From the NCBI RefSeq assembly GCF_030209175.1, contig NZ_JARVSM010000009.1, positions 223,857 through 287,856 of the forward strand: DNA of 64,000 nt. Reading direction: 5' to 3'. This DNA is from Pseudomonas sp. efr-133-TYG-5 (GTDB lineage: Bacteria; Pseudomonadota; Gammaproteobacteria; Pseudomonadales; Pseudomonadaceae). The position numbers and the translations under genes were made by a program. Positions 33,774 through 42,528 of the stretch are shown in pieces. The stretch's first letter is position 1. Every line of letters starts with the position of its first letter. The notes beneath the pieces were generated by a model. It was not told the DNA's origin, did not search any database, and worked only from the letters and a program-made list of their open reading frames with translations.

Positions 33774-33956
33774 TTACTCGTCAGCGCCCTTGTCGATCAC
33801 TTTACGGCCACGGTATACGCCTTCTGGCGATACGTGGTGACGCAGGTGAACTTCACCGGTGGTTTTTTCTACAGACAGGGTGCTAGCCTCGAGAGCGTCG
33901 TGCGAACGGCGCATGTCACGGGCAGAGCGGGATTTTTTGTTCTGCTGAACAGCCAT
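33774..33956 (-). CDS. rpmF: 50S ribosomal protein L32
   Basis: A 60-residue basic protein ([20 protein letters not shown]) matching bacterial L32. It lacks the CxxC zinc pairs found in the zinc-dependent form. It sits between the DUF177 gene and plsX, the conserved rpmF-plsX-fab arrangement. Confidence 0.96.
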
Positions 33957-33969
33957 AATTGATTAACTC

Positions 33970-34497
33970 CTAAACGTTTGGGTCACGCTTTAACTGCGCC
34001 AATACACTGAACGGGTTGGACCGCGTTACCTCGTCCTCGCTCGATACGGGTTCATCTGCTCCCGCCGGCTGCTGGCATTCTTCCGGATGATGAGCAGGCA
34101 CAATGGGCAAGGCGAGCAGAAGCTCCTCCTCGATCAGTGACTGCAGATCCAATGGATCTTCGCCCAGTTCCAGCACGTCATAACCTTTCGGTAACGACTG
34201 GGTATTCGCACCCTCCTTCACCACGGCGTAACTGCATTCGCTGTGGATCGGCAGGGTGACCAGCTCAAGACAACGCTGGCAAACCATTTTGACTTCGGTG
34301 TCGATAACGCTGTGGATCACCACAGATTTACGTTCATCTCGTTCAAAAACGAATTTGGCCTGCACCGTACCGACATCGTCGGAAAGCGGGTCGCAGAGTC
34401 TCTTCAAATCGGCCAGCAGCAGTTCACCTTGAAGGGTGGTGCCACGGTCAGCCAATTTGCGCGGGTCAACGTGAGGTGGAATCGGGTCATTCAACAT
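33970..34497 (-). CDS. YceD family protein (DUF177)
   Basis: A 175-residue protein starting MLNDPIPPHVDPRKLADRG. DUF177 features are the Cys pair MVCQRCLELV near residue 90 and the acidic LELGEDPLDLQSLIEEELLL, with a further Cys in HHPEECQ. The family is linked to 23S rRNA accumulation and always sits before rpmF. It is the first gene of the plsX-fab transcript and divergent from maf. Confidence 0.92.
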   Translation of the reverse strand: MLNDPIPPHVDPRKLADRGTTLQGELLLADLKRLCDPLSDDVGTVQAKFVFERDERKSVVIHSVIDTEVKMVCQRCLELVTLPIHSECSYAVVKEGANTQSLPKGYDVLELGEDPLDLQSLIEEELLLALPIVPAHHPEECQQPAGADEPVSSEDEVTRSNPFSVLAQLKRDPNV

Positions 34498-34602
34498 AGG
34501 CGCAGCATTATAGGGATGCACCCACCCATGTCAAAGGAAATTGTGCCCTGTCCGTCACTTGCACGCCTCCGCTAGAATTCACACCTGCCTCTGGAGACGC
34601 GA

Positions 34603-35181
34603 ATGCTGCCTTTATTACTCGCTTCAAGCTCGACCTATCGTCGGGAATTGCTCAGCCGCCTGCGCCTGCCGTTCGTCTGCAGCTCGCCGGACATCGACGA
34701 AAGCCATCGTCCGGGCGAGTCCGCCATCGAACTGGTCAAACGTCTCGCCGAACAGAAAGCCCGGGCACTGGCCACCAGCCATCCCGACCACCTGATCATC
34801 GGCTCGGACCAGGTCGCTGCCCTCGGCGAGCGGATCATCGGCAAGCCGCACACCTTCGACAAGGCCCGCGAGCAGCTGATGGCCGCCAGCGGCGCCAGCG
34901 TCAGCTTTCTCACCGGCCTGGCCCTGCTCAACAGCCGGACCGGCCGGATCCAGGTCGACTGCGTGCCCTTCACCGTGCACATGCGCCACCTCGACGCAAC
35001 GCGCATCGAACGCTACCTGCACGCCGAACAGCCGTACGACTGCGCTGGCAGCTTCAAGGCCGAAGGCCTCGGCGTGAGCCTGTTCCAGGCCACCGAAGGG
35101 CCGGACGCCACCAGCCTGATCGGCCTGCCGCTGATTCGCCTGATCGACATGCTGCTCGCCGAAGGCGTGCAAATCCCCTAA
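34603..35181 (+). CDS. Maf-like nucleotide pyrophosphatase (YceF type)
   Basis: A 192-residue Maf-family enzyme that hydrolyses modified or non-canonical nucleoside triphosphates; the YceF branch prefers 7-methyl-GTP. Features: LLASSSTYRRELLSRLRLPF at the N-terminus, SSPDIDE, IIGSDQVA near residue 66 with the catalytic Asp, and DCAGSFKAEGLG near 150. Divergent from the DUF177 gene, as in P. aeruginosa. Confidence 0.92.
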   Translation: MLPLLLASSSTYRRELLSRLRLPFVCSSPDIDESHRPGESAIELVKRLAEQKARALATSHPDHLIIGSDQVAALGERIIGKPHTFDKAREQLMAASGASVSFLTGLALLNSRTGRIQVDCVPFTVHMRHLDATRIERYLHAEQPYDCAGSFKAEGLGVSLFQATEGPDATSLIGLPLIRLIDMLLAEGVQIP

Positions 35182-35186
35182 AGCAA

Positions 35187-35252
35187 AAGATCGCAGCCTT
35201 CGCCAGCCCCCTGCATCAATCCCTGCAGGAGCCGCCGAAGACTGCGACCTTC
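35187..35252. repeat. Second-type palindromic repeat between maf and sppA
   Basis: Outer arms agatcgcagccttcg and cgaagactgcgacct are imperfect complements and the inner arms surround ccctgcat/tgcaggag. It lies between convergent genes and could act as a bidirectional transcription barrier. Confidence 0.6.
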
Positions 35253-35268
35253 TGATCCTTGCAACGAA

Positions 35269-36258
35269 TCAGCGCAACGAAGGCCCGTGGAAACCCATCC
35301 ACATCGCCAACTGCTCAGCGACACTGGCACCGAGCTTTTTCGAAAAGCGATCGAACGGCGACTCCTGGACGGTGAAGTCCACCAATTCCTTTTCGCCAAT
35401 CACATCACGTGCTACCGAACTGGCATTGCCCAGGCCATCGATCAGCCCCAGCGGCAGCGCCTGCTCGCCGGACCAGACCAGGCCGGAGAACAACTCCGGA
35501 TGCTCCTTGTCCTTCAAGCGATCGCCACGACCCTGCTTGACGCTGTTGATGAACTGCTTGTGCGTGGTATCCAGCACCGTTTGCCAGAACGCCGTCTCGT
35601 CCGGCTTCTGCGGCTGGAACGGATCAAGGAACGCCTTGTGCTCGCCCGAGGTGTAGGTGCGCCGCTCGACTCCCAGCTTGTCCATGGTGCCGACGAAGCC
35701 GTAACCCGCCGCGGTGACACCGATGGAACCGACCAGGCTCGCCTTGTCGGCGTAGATCTGATCCGCCGCACTGGCGATGTAATAGGCACCAGACGCGCCA
35801 AGATCGGAAATGACCGCATACAGCTTGGTATCCGGGTGCAGGCCGCGCAGCCGCTTGATCTCGTCATACACGTAGCCGGACTGCACCGGACTGCCGCCCG
35901 GGCTGTTGATGCGCAGGATCACGCCCTTGACCTTTTTGTCCTCGAAGGCCGCCCGCAGGCTGCCGACGATGTTATCGGCACTGGCCGGCTCCTTGTCGGC
36001 AATCATGCCGGTGACGTCGATCAGCGCGGTGTAGTTCGGGCCACGCGTGGCGCTTTTTTCCATGTCCATCAACGGCGTGAACAGGATCAGCGCGACAAAC
36101 AGGTAGACGAACGTCAGCAGCTTGAAGAAGATCCCCCACCGCCGCGAACGACGCTGCTCCTGCACACCCGCCAGAAGGGTCTTTTCCAGCAGCTTCCAGC
36201 TTTTCTCGTCACCGTCGTCGGCACTCGCCTTGGCCGGTGCTTTCCATTCGTCGGTCAT
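35269..36258 (-). CDS. Inner-membrane S49 family peptidase (SppA-like)
   Basis: A 329-residue signal-peptide-peptidase-like protease with one transmembrane helix (FFKLLTFVYLFVALILFTPL, residues 44-63) and a periplasmic catalytic domain. The probable nucleophile Ser lies in LGASGAYYIASAADQIYADK and the general base Lys in DKASLVGSIGV. Length fits the short, single-domain SppA class. Third gene after rluC and the HAD phosphatase. Confidence 0.9.
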   Translation of the reverse strand: MTDEWKAPAKASADDGDEKSWKLLEKTLLAGVQEQRRSRRWGIFFKLLTFVYLFVALILFTPLMDMEKSATRGPNYTALIDVTGMIADKEPASADNIVGSLRAAFEDKKVKGVILRINSPGGSPVQSGYVYDEIKRLRGLHPDTKLYAVISDLGASGAYYIASAADQIYADKASLVGSIGVTAAGYGFVGTMDKLGVERRTYTSGEHKAFLDPFQPQKPDETAFWQTVLDTTHKQFINSVKQGRGDRLKDKEHPELFSGLVWSGEQALPLGLIDGLGNASSVARDVIGEKELVDFTVQESPFDRFSKKLGASVAEQLAMWMGFHGPSLR

Positions 36259-36282
36259 GCCATCTACCCCAGCAAAATCGTA

Positions 36283-36945
36283 TTAGGCCTGCTCTGCCAG
36301 CCAGGCGTGCAATTCGGAAAAACGGTCGATCGACAGACGCGGCTCGTAGGCCTGCAACGCCTCGATCGATTGCGCGCCATAACTGACCGCCACCGAAGCC
36401 ATCCCGGCGTTGCGCGCCATTTGCAGGTCGAAGGACGAGTCGCCGACCATCAGCGCCTGCTCCGCGCTTACGCCGCAATGGGCGAGGATCTGTTCCAGCA
36501 TCAGAGGGTGCGGCTTGCTGGCAGTTTCATCGGCGGCACGCGTGATATCGAAATAATCTTCCCAGCCGTGGGCCTTGAGCACCCGATCCAGCCCGCGACG
36601 ATTCTTGCCGGTCGCGACCGCCAGGTGATAGCCCTGCTCGCGAAACGACGCCATCGACTCGACAACACCTTCGAACAACGGCGAAGGTACGGCTTCTGCG
36701 GCGATGTAGTGATCGGCGTAATACTCGCGAAACGCGAGCATTTCGGCGTCGCTGATTTCCGGGTACAAGGTACGGATCGCCTCAGGCAAGCCGAGACCGA
36801 TGATGCCCTTGACGGCAAAATCGTCGCGCAACTCGAAGCCGGAACGCCCGGACGCGGAATGCATGGCCTCCACAATCCGGCCAATGGAATCGGCGAGGGT
36901 GCCGTCCCAATCGAAAATCAGCAGTTTGTAGTCAGATGGGCGCAC
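36283..36945 (-). CDS. HAD-IA family phosphatase, phosphoglycolate-phosphatase-like
   Basis: A 220-residue HAD hydrolase. Motif I is IFDWDGTLADS at residues 10-20, motif II lies in LAVATGKNRRG, motif III Lys is in ASKPHPLML and motif IV in LMVGDSSFDLQMA. The start is a GTG at 36945 that overlaps the rluC stop by 14 bases. Substrate not known; small phosphorylated metabolites are usual. Confidence 0.9.
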   Translation of the reverse strand: MRPSDYKLLIFDWDGTLADSIGRIVEAMHSASGRSGFELRDDFAVKGIIGLGLPEAIRTLYPEISDAEMLAFREYYADHYIAAEAVPSPLFEGVVESMASFREQGYHLAVATGKNRRGLDRVLKAHGWEDYFDITRAADETASKPHPLMLEQILAHCGVSAEQALMVGDSSFDLQMARNAGMASVAVSYGAQSIEALQAYEPRLSIDRFSELHAWLAEQA

Positions 36946-37894
36946 TCAATCGCTCCACGGTCTTGGCCCACATTTCATCGACCGGTGCCTGCAACTTGAG
37001 CTCACCGCCATCGGGCAGCGGCACGGTCAGCATGTAGGCGTGCAGGAACAGGCGCTTGCCGCCCAGGTCACGGATTTCCTTGCTGAACGCGTCATCGCCA
37101 TACTTGGTGTCACCCGCAATGCAGTGCCCGGCGTGCAACGTGTGGACGCGGATCTGATGCGTGCGACCGGTGATCGGCTTGGCTTCGATCAGCGTGGCAA
37201 AGTCGCCGAAGCGGCGCAGGACCTTGAACACGGTCACCGACTCCTTGCCCTCCTCCTCGTCGACTTCGACCATGCGCTCGCCGGAGCGCAGATTGCTCTT
37301 GCCGAGCGCCGCGCGCACCTGCTTGATCGAGGTCGCCCAGTTGCCGCGAACCAGCGCCATATAGCGCTTGTCGACACCATCACCGCGCAATGCGGCGTGC
37401 AGGTGGCGCAACATGCTGCGTTTCTTGGCGATCATCAGCAGGCCGGAGGTATCACGGTCGAGACGGTGAACCAGCTCCAGCTCCTTGGCATCGGGGCGCA
37501 ACTGACGAAAGGCTTCGATCACGCCGTAATTCAGGCCGCTGCCGCCGTGAACCGCAATGCCGGCGGGCTTGTTGATCACGATCAGGGCTTTGTCTTCGTA
37601 GATGATCGAGGCTTCCAGGCGCTGCAACAGGCCTTGGGCCAGAGGCACCGGTTCGTCGCGCTCAGGCACGCGAACCGGCGGCACGCGCACGATATCGCCG
37701 GCCTGCAGCTTGTATTCGGGCTTGATCCGACCCTTGTTCACTCGCACTTCGCCTTTGCGCAAAATGCGGTAAATCAAAGTCTTGGGCACGCCTTTGAGCC
37801 GGGCGAGAAGAAAATTGTCGATGCGTTGGCCGGCATATTCCGGCGAGACCTCAAGCAATTGAACGCCTGGAGTCGAAGGGGCAGTAGTCGTCAT
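36932..37894 (-). CDS. rluC: 23S rRNA pseudouridine synthase
   Basis: Makes pseudouridines 955, 2504 and 2580 in 23S rRNA (E. coli numbering, known for the family). The 320-residue protein has an S4 RNA-binding domain at 15-75 (RIDNFLLARLKGVPKTLIYR) and the synthase domain with catalytic Asp in VHRLDRDTSGLLMIAK near 150. Divergent from rne, as in many gammaproteobacteria. Confidence 0.94.
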   Translation of the reverse strand: MTTTAPSTPGVQLLEVSPEYAGQRIDNFLLARLKGVPKTLIYRILRKGEVRVNKGRIKPEYKLQAGDIVRVPPVRVPERDEPVPLAQGLLQRLEASIIYEDKALIVINKPAGIAVHGGSGLNYGVIEAFRQLRPDAKELELVHRLDRDTSGLLMIAKKRSMLRHLHAALRGDGVDKRYMALVRGNWATSIKQVRAALGKSNLRSGERMVEVDEEEGKESVTVFKVLRRFGDFATLIEAKPITGRTHQIRVHTLHAGHCIAGDTKYGDDAFSKEIRDLGGKRLFLHAYMLTVPLPDGGELKLQAPVDEMWAKTVERLSAPI

Positions 37895-37923
37895 GGCGGC
37901 GATGATAACAATTTTTTATGGAA

Positions 37924-37952
37924 TTGAAGCACTTAATCATTGCTGCTATAGT
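37924..37952 (+). promoter_or_regulatory. rne promoter
   Basis: A -35 TTGAAG (37924-37929) and a -10 TATAGT (37947-37952) with a 17-base spacer face rne. They place the transcription start near 37959, about 640 bases before the rne start codon. Confidence 0.7.
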
Positions 37953-37958
37953 CGCGAA

Positions 37959-38594
37959 CGCCGCCAAAAGCGGCCTGGACAGCGGAACCACGGTCAAAAA
38001 CCGGCCCTGACCAACGCAATTCACCAGGACGCGAGGCCGTCCTACGGGGCTTTCGCTACGTAACGGTGGAGTTTGCAGCTGTAACAAGCGCAGGTGACAT
38101 GAGGCCTGAATCACGCCGCAAAGCAGAGTTTTCACTCGCTGCGCGCGCTCATATTCACGGCCAGTTCACAAAGTGCAGTCAGCGGCGAATGACCCCGAGC
38201 GAAGGCTTCGGAAACACCGCCTAAATTAGCCATGATGCGTGACCTCCCCTTTCGGAGCTCACGGTAAATGCCAACCCGCTGCGGATTCTGCGCGCGGCAG
38301 CACCCGAATTATCAGGGATACGTGTAGGGTGGAGATGCACAACCGCTGGACTGTGTAGCAATAGGCTTTATCAAGACGCTTCATCTCGTCCACAGCCGCC
38401 GGTTGATTCCTCCTCCTGACTGAGTGCTTAAGTAGCCACAGCAAGCAGGACGCGTACGTCGCGATATCGGCCCAATTGGCCTGGCATCGCTGGACACGGG
38501 AATGGCCAACCACTCCCGACGCACCTGACACCGACCATGAGAAGTCGTGTGTGCCGAACGCCGTTTCCGGCAGCCCGGAAACCGACGGTACTAC
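37959..38594 (+). promoter_or_regulatory. Long 5' leader of rne
   Basis: About 636 bases without a credible gene lie between the rne promoter and ATG. In E. coli the rne leader is cut by RNase E itself for feedback control, and a long leader here suggests the same. Hairpin-forming stretches such as aggacgcgaggccgtcct (38026-38043) are visible. Short frames in it lack ribosome-binding sites. Confidence 0.6.
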
Positions 38595-41500
38595 ATGAAA
38601 AGAATGCTGATTAACGCAACTCAACCCGAAGAGTTGCGTGTTGCACTGGTAGATGGCCAGCGCCTCTACGACCTGGACATCGAATCCGGTGCACGCGAGC
38701 AGAAAAAGGCCAACATCTATAAAGGCCGTATCACTCGCATCGAACCAAGCCTTGAGGCTGCCTTTGTCGATTTCGGCTCCGAGCGCCACGGCTTCCTGCC
38801 CCTCAAAGAAATCTCCCGCGAATACTTCAAGAAAGCCCCTGAAGGCCGCGTCAACATCAAGGACGTCCTGAGCGAAGGCCAGGAAGTCATCGTCCAGGTC
38901 GAAAAAGAAGAACGCGGCAACAAGGGCGCAGCCCTGACCACGTTCATCAGCCTCGCCGGCCGTTACCTGGTACTGATGCCGAACAACCCGCGTGCCGGTG
39001 GCATCTCCCGCCGCATCGAAGGCGAAGAGCGCAACGAACTGCGCGAAGCACTGAACGGCCTGGTGGCACCTGCCGACATGGGCCTGATCGTGCGCACTGC
39101 CGGCCTGGGCCGCAGCAGCGAAGAAATGCAGTGGGACCTCGACTACCTGCTGCAACTGTGGACTTCCATCAAGGAAGCCTCGCTGGATCGTTCCGCGCCA
39201 TTCCTGATCTACCAGGAAAGCAACGTCATCATCCGCGCCGTGCGTGACTACCTGCGCCAGGACATCGGCGAAGTGCTGATCGACAGCGTCGAAGCCCAGG
39301 ACGAAGCCCTGACCTTCATCCGCCAGGTGATGCCGCAGTACGCCAGCAAGATCAAGCTGTACGAAGACAGCGTTCCGCTGTTCAACCGTTTCCAGATCGA
39401 AAGCCAGATCGAGACCGCCTTCCAGCGCGTCGTCGAACTGCCGTCCGGCGGCTCCATCGTTATCGATCCGACCGAAGCCCTGGTGTCCATCGACATCAAC
39501 TCGGCGCGCGCCACCAAAGGCAGCGACATCGAAGAAACCGCCCTGCAGACCAACCTTGAAGCTGCCGAAGAAATCGCCCGTCAGTTACGCCTGCGCGACA
39601 TCGGCGGCCTGATCGTCATCGACTTCATCGACATGACCCCGGCCAAGAACCAGCGCGCCGTGGAAGAAAAAGTCCGCGAATGCCTGGAAGCCGACCGCGC
39701 CCGCGTGCAGATCGGCCGCATCTCGCGCTTCGGCCTGCTGGAAATGTCCCGTCAGCGCCTGCGTCCGTCCCTGGGCGAAAGCAGCGGCATCGTCTGCCCA
39801 CGCTGCAGCGGCACCGGCATCATCCGTGACGTCGAATCGCTGTCGCTGGCGATCCTGCGCCTGATCGAAGAAGAAGCCCTGAAAGATCGCACTGCCGAAG
39901 TGCGTGCCCAGGTGCCGATCCCGGTCGCCGCGTTCCTGCTCAACGAAAAACGCAACTCGATCACCAAGATCGAACTGCGCACCCGCGCCCGCATCGTCAT
40001 CCTGCCGAACGACCACCTCGAAACCCCGCATTTCGAAGTTCAGCGCCTGCGTGACGACAGCCCGGAAGCCGCGACCAACCAGTCCAGCTACGAAATCGCT
40101 GCTGCCGCTGCCGAAGTCGAAGAAGTCCAGCCAGCCGCCGCGACCCGCACCCTGGTTCGCCAGGAAGCCGCAGTCAAGACTGCACCGGCCCGTGCCAACG
40201 CGCCGGTTCCGACCGAAGTCGCCGCGCCTGCGCCAGTGGCCGCCCCGGCCACCGCGCCGGAACCAAGCCTGTTCAAGGGCCTGGTGAAGTCGTTGGTCAG
40301 CCTGTTCGCCAGCAAGGAAGAGCCAGTTGCACCGGTCGTGGTCGAGAAACCTGCCACCGAGCGCCCGGCACGCAACGAAGAACGTCGCAACGGTCGCCAG
40401 CAGAGCCGCAACCGTAACGGTCGCCGCGATGAAGAGCGCAAGCCGCGCGAAGAACGTGCCCCGCGTGAAGAGCGCGCCCCACGCGAGCCGCGTGAAGAGC
40501 GTCAGCCACGTGAAGCCCGTGAAGCGCGCGAGCCACGTGAGGCCCGTGACGAAGCACCGGTAGCCCGCGAGGAACGCGCACCACGCGCGCCACGTGAAGA
40601 ACGTGCACCGCGCGCCCCGCGTGAAGAGCGCAAGCCACGTGGCGAGCGTGAAGAACGCGTACGTGAACTGCGCGAGCCACTGGATGCCGCTCCGGCAGCC
40701 GCTGCCGTTGCCGCCACTGCCGAAGAGCGTCCGGCTCGTCAGCCACGCGAAGAGCGTGCGCCACGTCCACCGCGCGAAGAGCGTCAACCGCGTGCCGAAC
40801 AGGCCGCTGCTGCCGTCGCCGAAGAAGAAGTCACCAGCAACGAAGAGCAACTGCCGGAAGACGGTCAGGACAACGCCGAAGGCGATCGTCCACGTCGTCG
40901 CTCCCGTGGTCAGCGTCGTCGCAGCAACCGTCGCGAGCGTCAGCGTGATGCCAACGGCAACGTGATCGAAGGTTCGGAAGAGTCCGAGTCCGGCGAAAAC
41001 GCTGCTGCAGCCAGCTCTGCCGACCTGGCTGCCGGCCTGGCGGTCACCGCCGCTGTTGCCAGCAGCGTGATCAGCGCCCCGGCCGAAGCACAGGCTCACG
41101 AGCAAGCCGAACGCGCCACCGCCGCCACCCTGGAAAGCGCTCCAGTGGAAGCACCGGTCGTCGAAGCGACCTCGCCAGTGGAAGTGACTGCTGCACCGGA
41201 AGTCGAAGTGGCACCGGCTCGCGAAGAACAGCCTCAGGCTGAAGTCGCGGCCGAACCAGCCGTGGTTGCCGAAACGCCGGTGGTGGTGGAAGAAGCCGCT
41301 GTCGAAACCGTGGCTGAAACCGTGACCGAGACGGTGCGTGAAGTTCGTGAAGAACAGACCGCCTTCAACTGGGTGGCCGAGCCTGCCGTCGCTGAGACCC
41401 CGGCGCCAGTGGTCGAAGCCCCGGTGGTTGAAGAAGCCAAGGCTGCCGAACCCGTGGTTGAAGCCGCGGCACCTGCACCAGCGCCGGTCGTTGAAGCACC

Positions 41501-41837
41501 AGTGGTTGAAGCACCGGTAGTGGCCGAAGCACCTGCTGAAACCGCTCCGGTCAGCGCGTTGACCCCTAACGGTCGTGCGCCGAACGATCCGCGTGAAGTG
41601 CGTCGTCGCAAGCGTGAAGCCGAGCGCCTGCAGAAGGAAGCCGAACTGGCTGCCGCTGCCGCTCCGGCTGTTGCCGAACCCGCCGCCGCTGAAGTGATCG
41701 AGGCAGCTCCTGCCCCGCTCACTGAAGAAGCTGCTGTCGAGTCGGTGATCGCTGAAGCACCACGTTCCGTTCAGGACGCGGTCGAGCACCACGCCCAGGC
41801 CGAGGAAAAAGAACACGAGCCTAAACCACTCGTCTGA
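38595..41837 (+). CDS. rne: Ribonuclease E
   Basis: Main endoribonuclease and degradosome scaffold, 1080 residues from MKRMLINATQPEELRVALVD. The catalytic half (1-520) has the S1 domain near 35-120, DNase-I-like residues with the metal-binding Asp in VSIDINSARATKGSD and IVIDFIDM, and the zinc-link Cys in CPRCSGTG. The C-terminal half is disordered. Residues about 600-740 are an Arg/Glu/Pro-rich stretch with many REERAPREE-type repeats, a second Arg-rich block follows (RPRRRSRGQRRRSNRRERQR), then an Ala/Val/Glu/Pro-rich region. Near the end is NGRAPNDPREVRRRKREAER, likely a protein- or RNA-binding microdomain. Confidence 0.97.
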   Translation: MKRMLINATQPEELRVALVDGQRLYDLDIESGAREQKKANIYKGRITRIEPSLEAAFVDFGSERHGFLPLKEISREYFKKAPEGRVNIKDVLSEGQEVIVQVEKEERGNKGAALTTFISLAGRYLVLMPNNPRAGGISRRIEGEERNELREALNGLVAPADMGLIVRTAGLGRSSEEMQWDLDYLLQLWTSIKEASLDRSAPFLIYQESNVIIRAVRDYLRQDIGEVLIDSVEAQDEALTFIRQVMPQYASKIKLYEDSVPLFNRFQIESQIETAFQRVVELPSGGSIVIDPTEALVSIDINSARATKGSDIEETALQTNLEAAEEIARQLRLRDIGGLIVIDFIDMTPAKNQRAVEEKVRECLEADRARVQIGRISRFGLLEMSRQRLRPSLGESSGIVCPRCSGTGIIRDVESLSLAILRLIEEEALKDRTAEVRAQVPIPVAAFLLNEKRNSITKIELRTRARIVILPNDHLETPHFEVQRLRDDSPEAATNQSSYEIAAAAAEVEEVQPAAATRTLVRQEAAVKTAPARANAPVPTEVAAPAPVAAPATAPEPSLFKGLVKSLVSLFASKEEPVAPVVVEKPATERPARNEERRNGRQQSRNRNGRRDEERKPREERAPREERAPREPREERQPREAREAREPREARDEAPVAREERAPRAPREERAPRAPREERKPRGEREERVRELREPLDAAPAAAAVAATAEERPARQPREERAPRPPREERQPRAEQAAAAVAEEEVTSNEEQLPEDGQDNAEGDRPRRRSRGQRRRSNRRERQRDANGNVIEGSEESESGENAAAASSADLAAGLAVTAAVASSVISAPAEAQAHEQAERATAATLESAPVEAPVVEATSPVEVTAAPEVEVAPAREEQPQAEVAAEPAVVAETPVVVEEAAVETVAETVTETVREVREEQTAFNWVAEPAVAETPAPVVEAPVVEEAKAAEPVVEAAAPAPAPVVEAPVVEAPVVAEAPAETAPVSALTPNGRAPNDPREVRRRKREAERLQKEAELAAAAAPAVAEPAAAEVIEAAPAPLTEEAAVESVIAEAPRSVQDAVEHHAQAEEKEHEPKPLV

Positions 41838-41851
41838 TTCCAAGCGCCATT

Positions 41852-41890
41852 AAAAAGCCCCCGCCTGAGCAATCAGGCGGGGGCTTTTTT
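41852..41890 (+). terminator. Terminator after rne
   Basis: Arms aaaaagcccccgcctga and tcaggcgggggctttttt pair around gcaa, with a T-run on both strands. It may also stop the minus-strand MocA transcript arriving from the right. Confidence 0.9.
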
Positions 41891-41931
41891 ATGCGTTCAA
41901 GACCGATCGAAGCTTCATCGGCTGCGATCTT

Positions 41932-42528
41932 TCAACCCGTGGTGAACACCAGCGCCGACGGTACATCGATATCCCACAGCACGCCGGGATCATCCACCAC
42001 CACTTCAATAACCCGCCCCTGCTTGAACAACGGTCGGGCCCCGCGATCGCCGGACAATGCCTGCAACTGAGGGCCGAACGAACGCCCGAAGCCAACCGGA
42101 TGGCCATATTCCCCCGCCTGAACCGGCACACTGACTGCATCGTCAGCCATTGCCGCCGCCACCCGCTCGATACTCGACGGCAGAATAAACGGCATATCTC
42201 CCAGCACAATCAGCCAGCCATCGAGGTCGGCACACGCCGCCACACCGGCGGCGATGCTGTCGCCCATGCCGCTGGACTCGATCGAGACAATGTCACAGCC
42301 ATAGGCCTGCGCCATGCGCATCGCCTGCGGCCGCGCCTGCGTGGTGACCAGCACACGCTTGTCGAGACTCGCCGGCAGACTCAGCAACACCTGCTCGATC
42401 ACCGACCGCACCGCGCCGTCGCGCCCGGTGCAATCAGCCAGCAACTTGTCCTTGTCGGCACCTGCCACGTCGCGAAAGCGCCTGCCCTCGCCCGCCGCCA
42501 GCACGATGACACCGATGGATCGACTCAT
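41932..42528 (-). CDS. MocA-like molybdenum cofactor nucleotidyltransferase
   Basis: A 198-residue protein with a MobA/MocA nucleotidyltransferase fold: IVLAAGEGRRFRD near residue 10, the segment VLVTTQARP, and WLIVLGDMPFILPSSIERVA near 105 with the metal Asp. MocA adds CMP to molybdopterin to give the cytosine dinucleotide form used by xanthine-oxidase-family enzymes. It ends the four-gene molybdenum hydroxylase operon, overlapping the XdhC gene by ATGA. Confidence 0.85.
   Translation of the reverse strand: MSRSIGVIVLAAGEGRRFRDVAGADKDKLLADCTGRDGAVRSVIEQVLLSLPASLDKRVLVTTQARPQAMRMAQAYGCDIVSIESSGMGDSIAAGVAACADLDGWLIVLGDMPFILPSSIERVAAAMADDAVSVPVQAGEYGHPVGFGRSFGPQLQALSGDRGARPLFKQGRVIEVVVDDPGVLWDIDVPSALVFTTG

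Noticed and set aside
40435..40640. Possibility that the Arg/Glu/Pro repeats in rne are an assembly artefact
   Set aside because: The frame is kept throughout, units vary in sequence and the C-terminal conserved motif follows in frame.
39585..41843. A 752-codon open frame antisense to rne
   Set aside because: It mirrors the GC-rich, repeat-rich coding sequence of rne, has no ribosome-binding site or domain, and its composition (Phe/Gly/Arg-rich) is that of a shadow frame.
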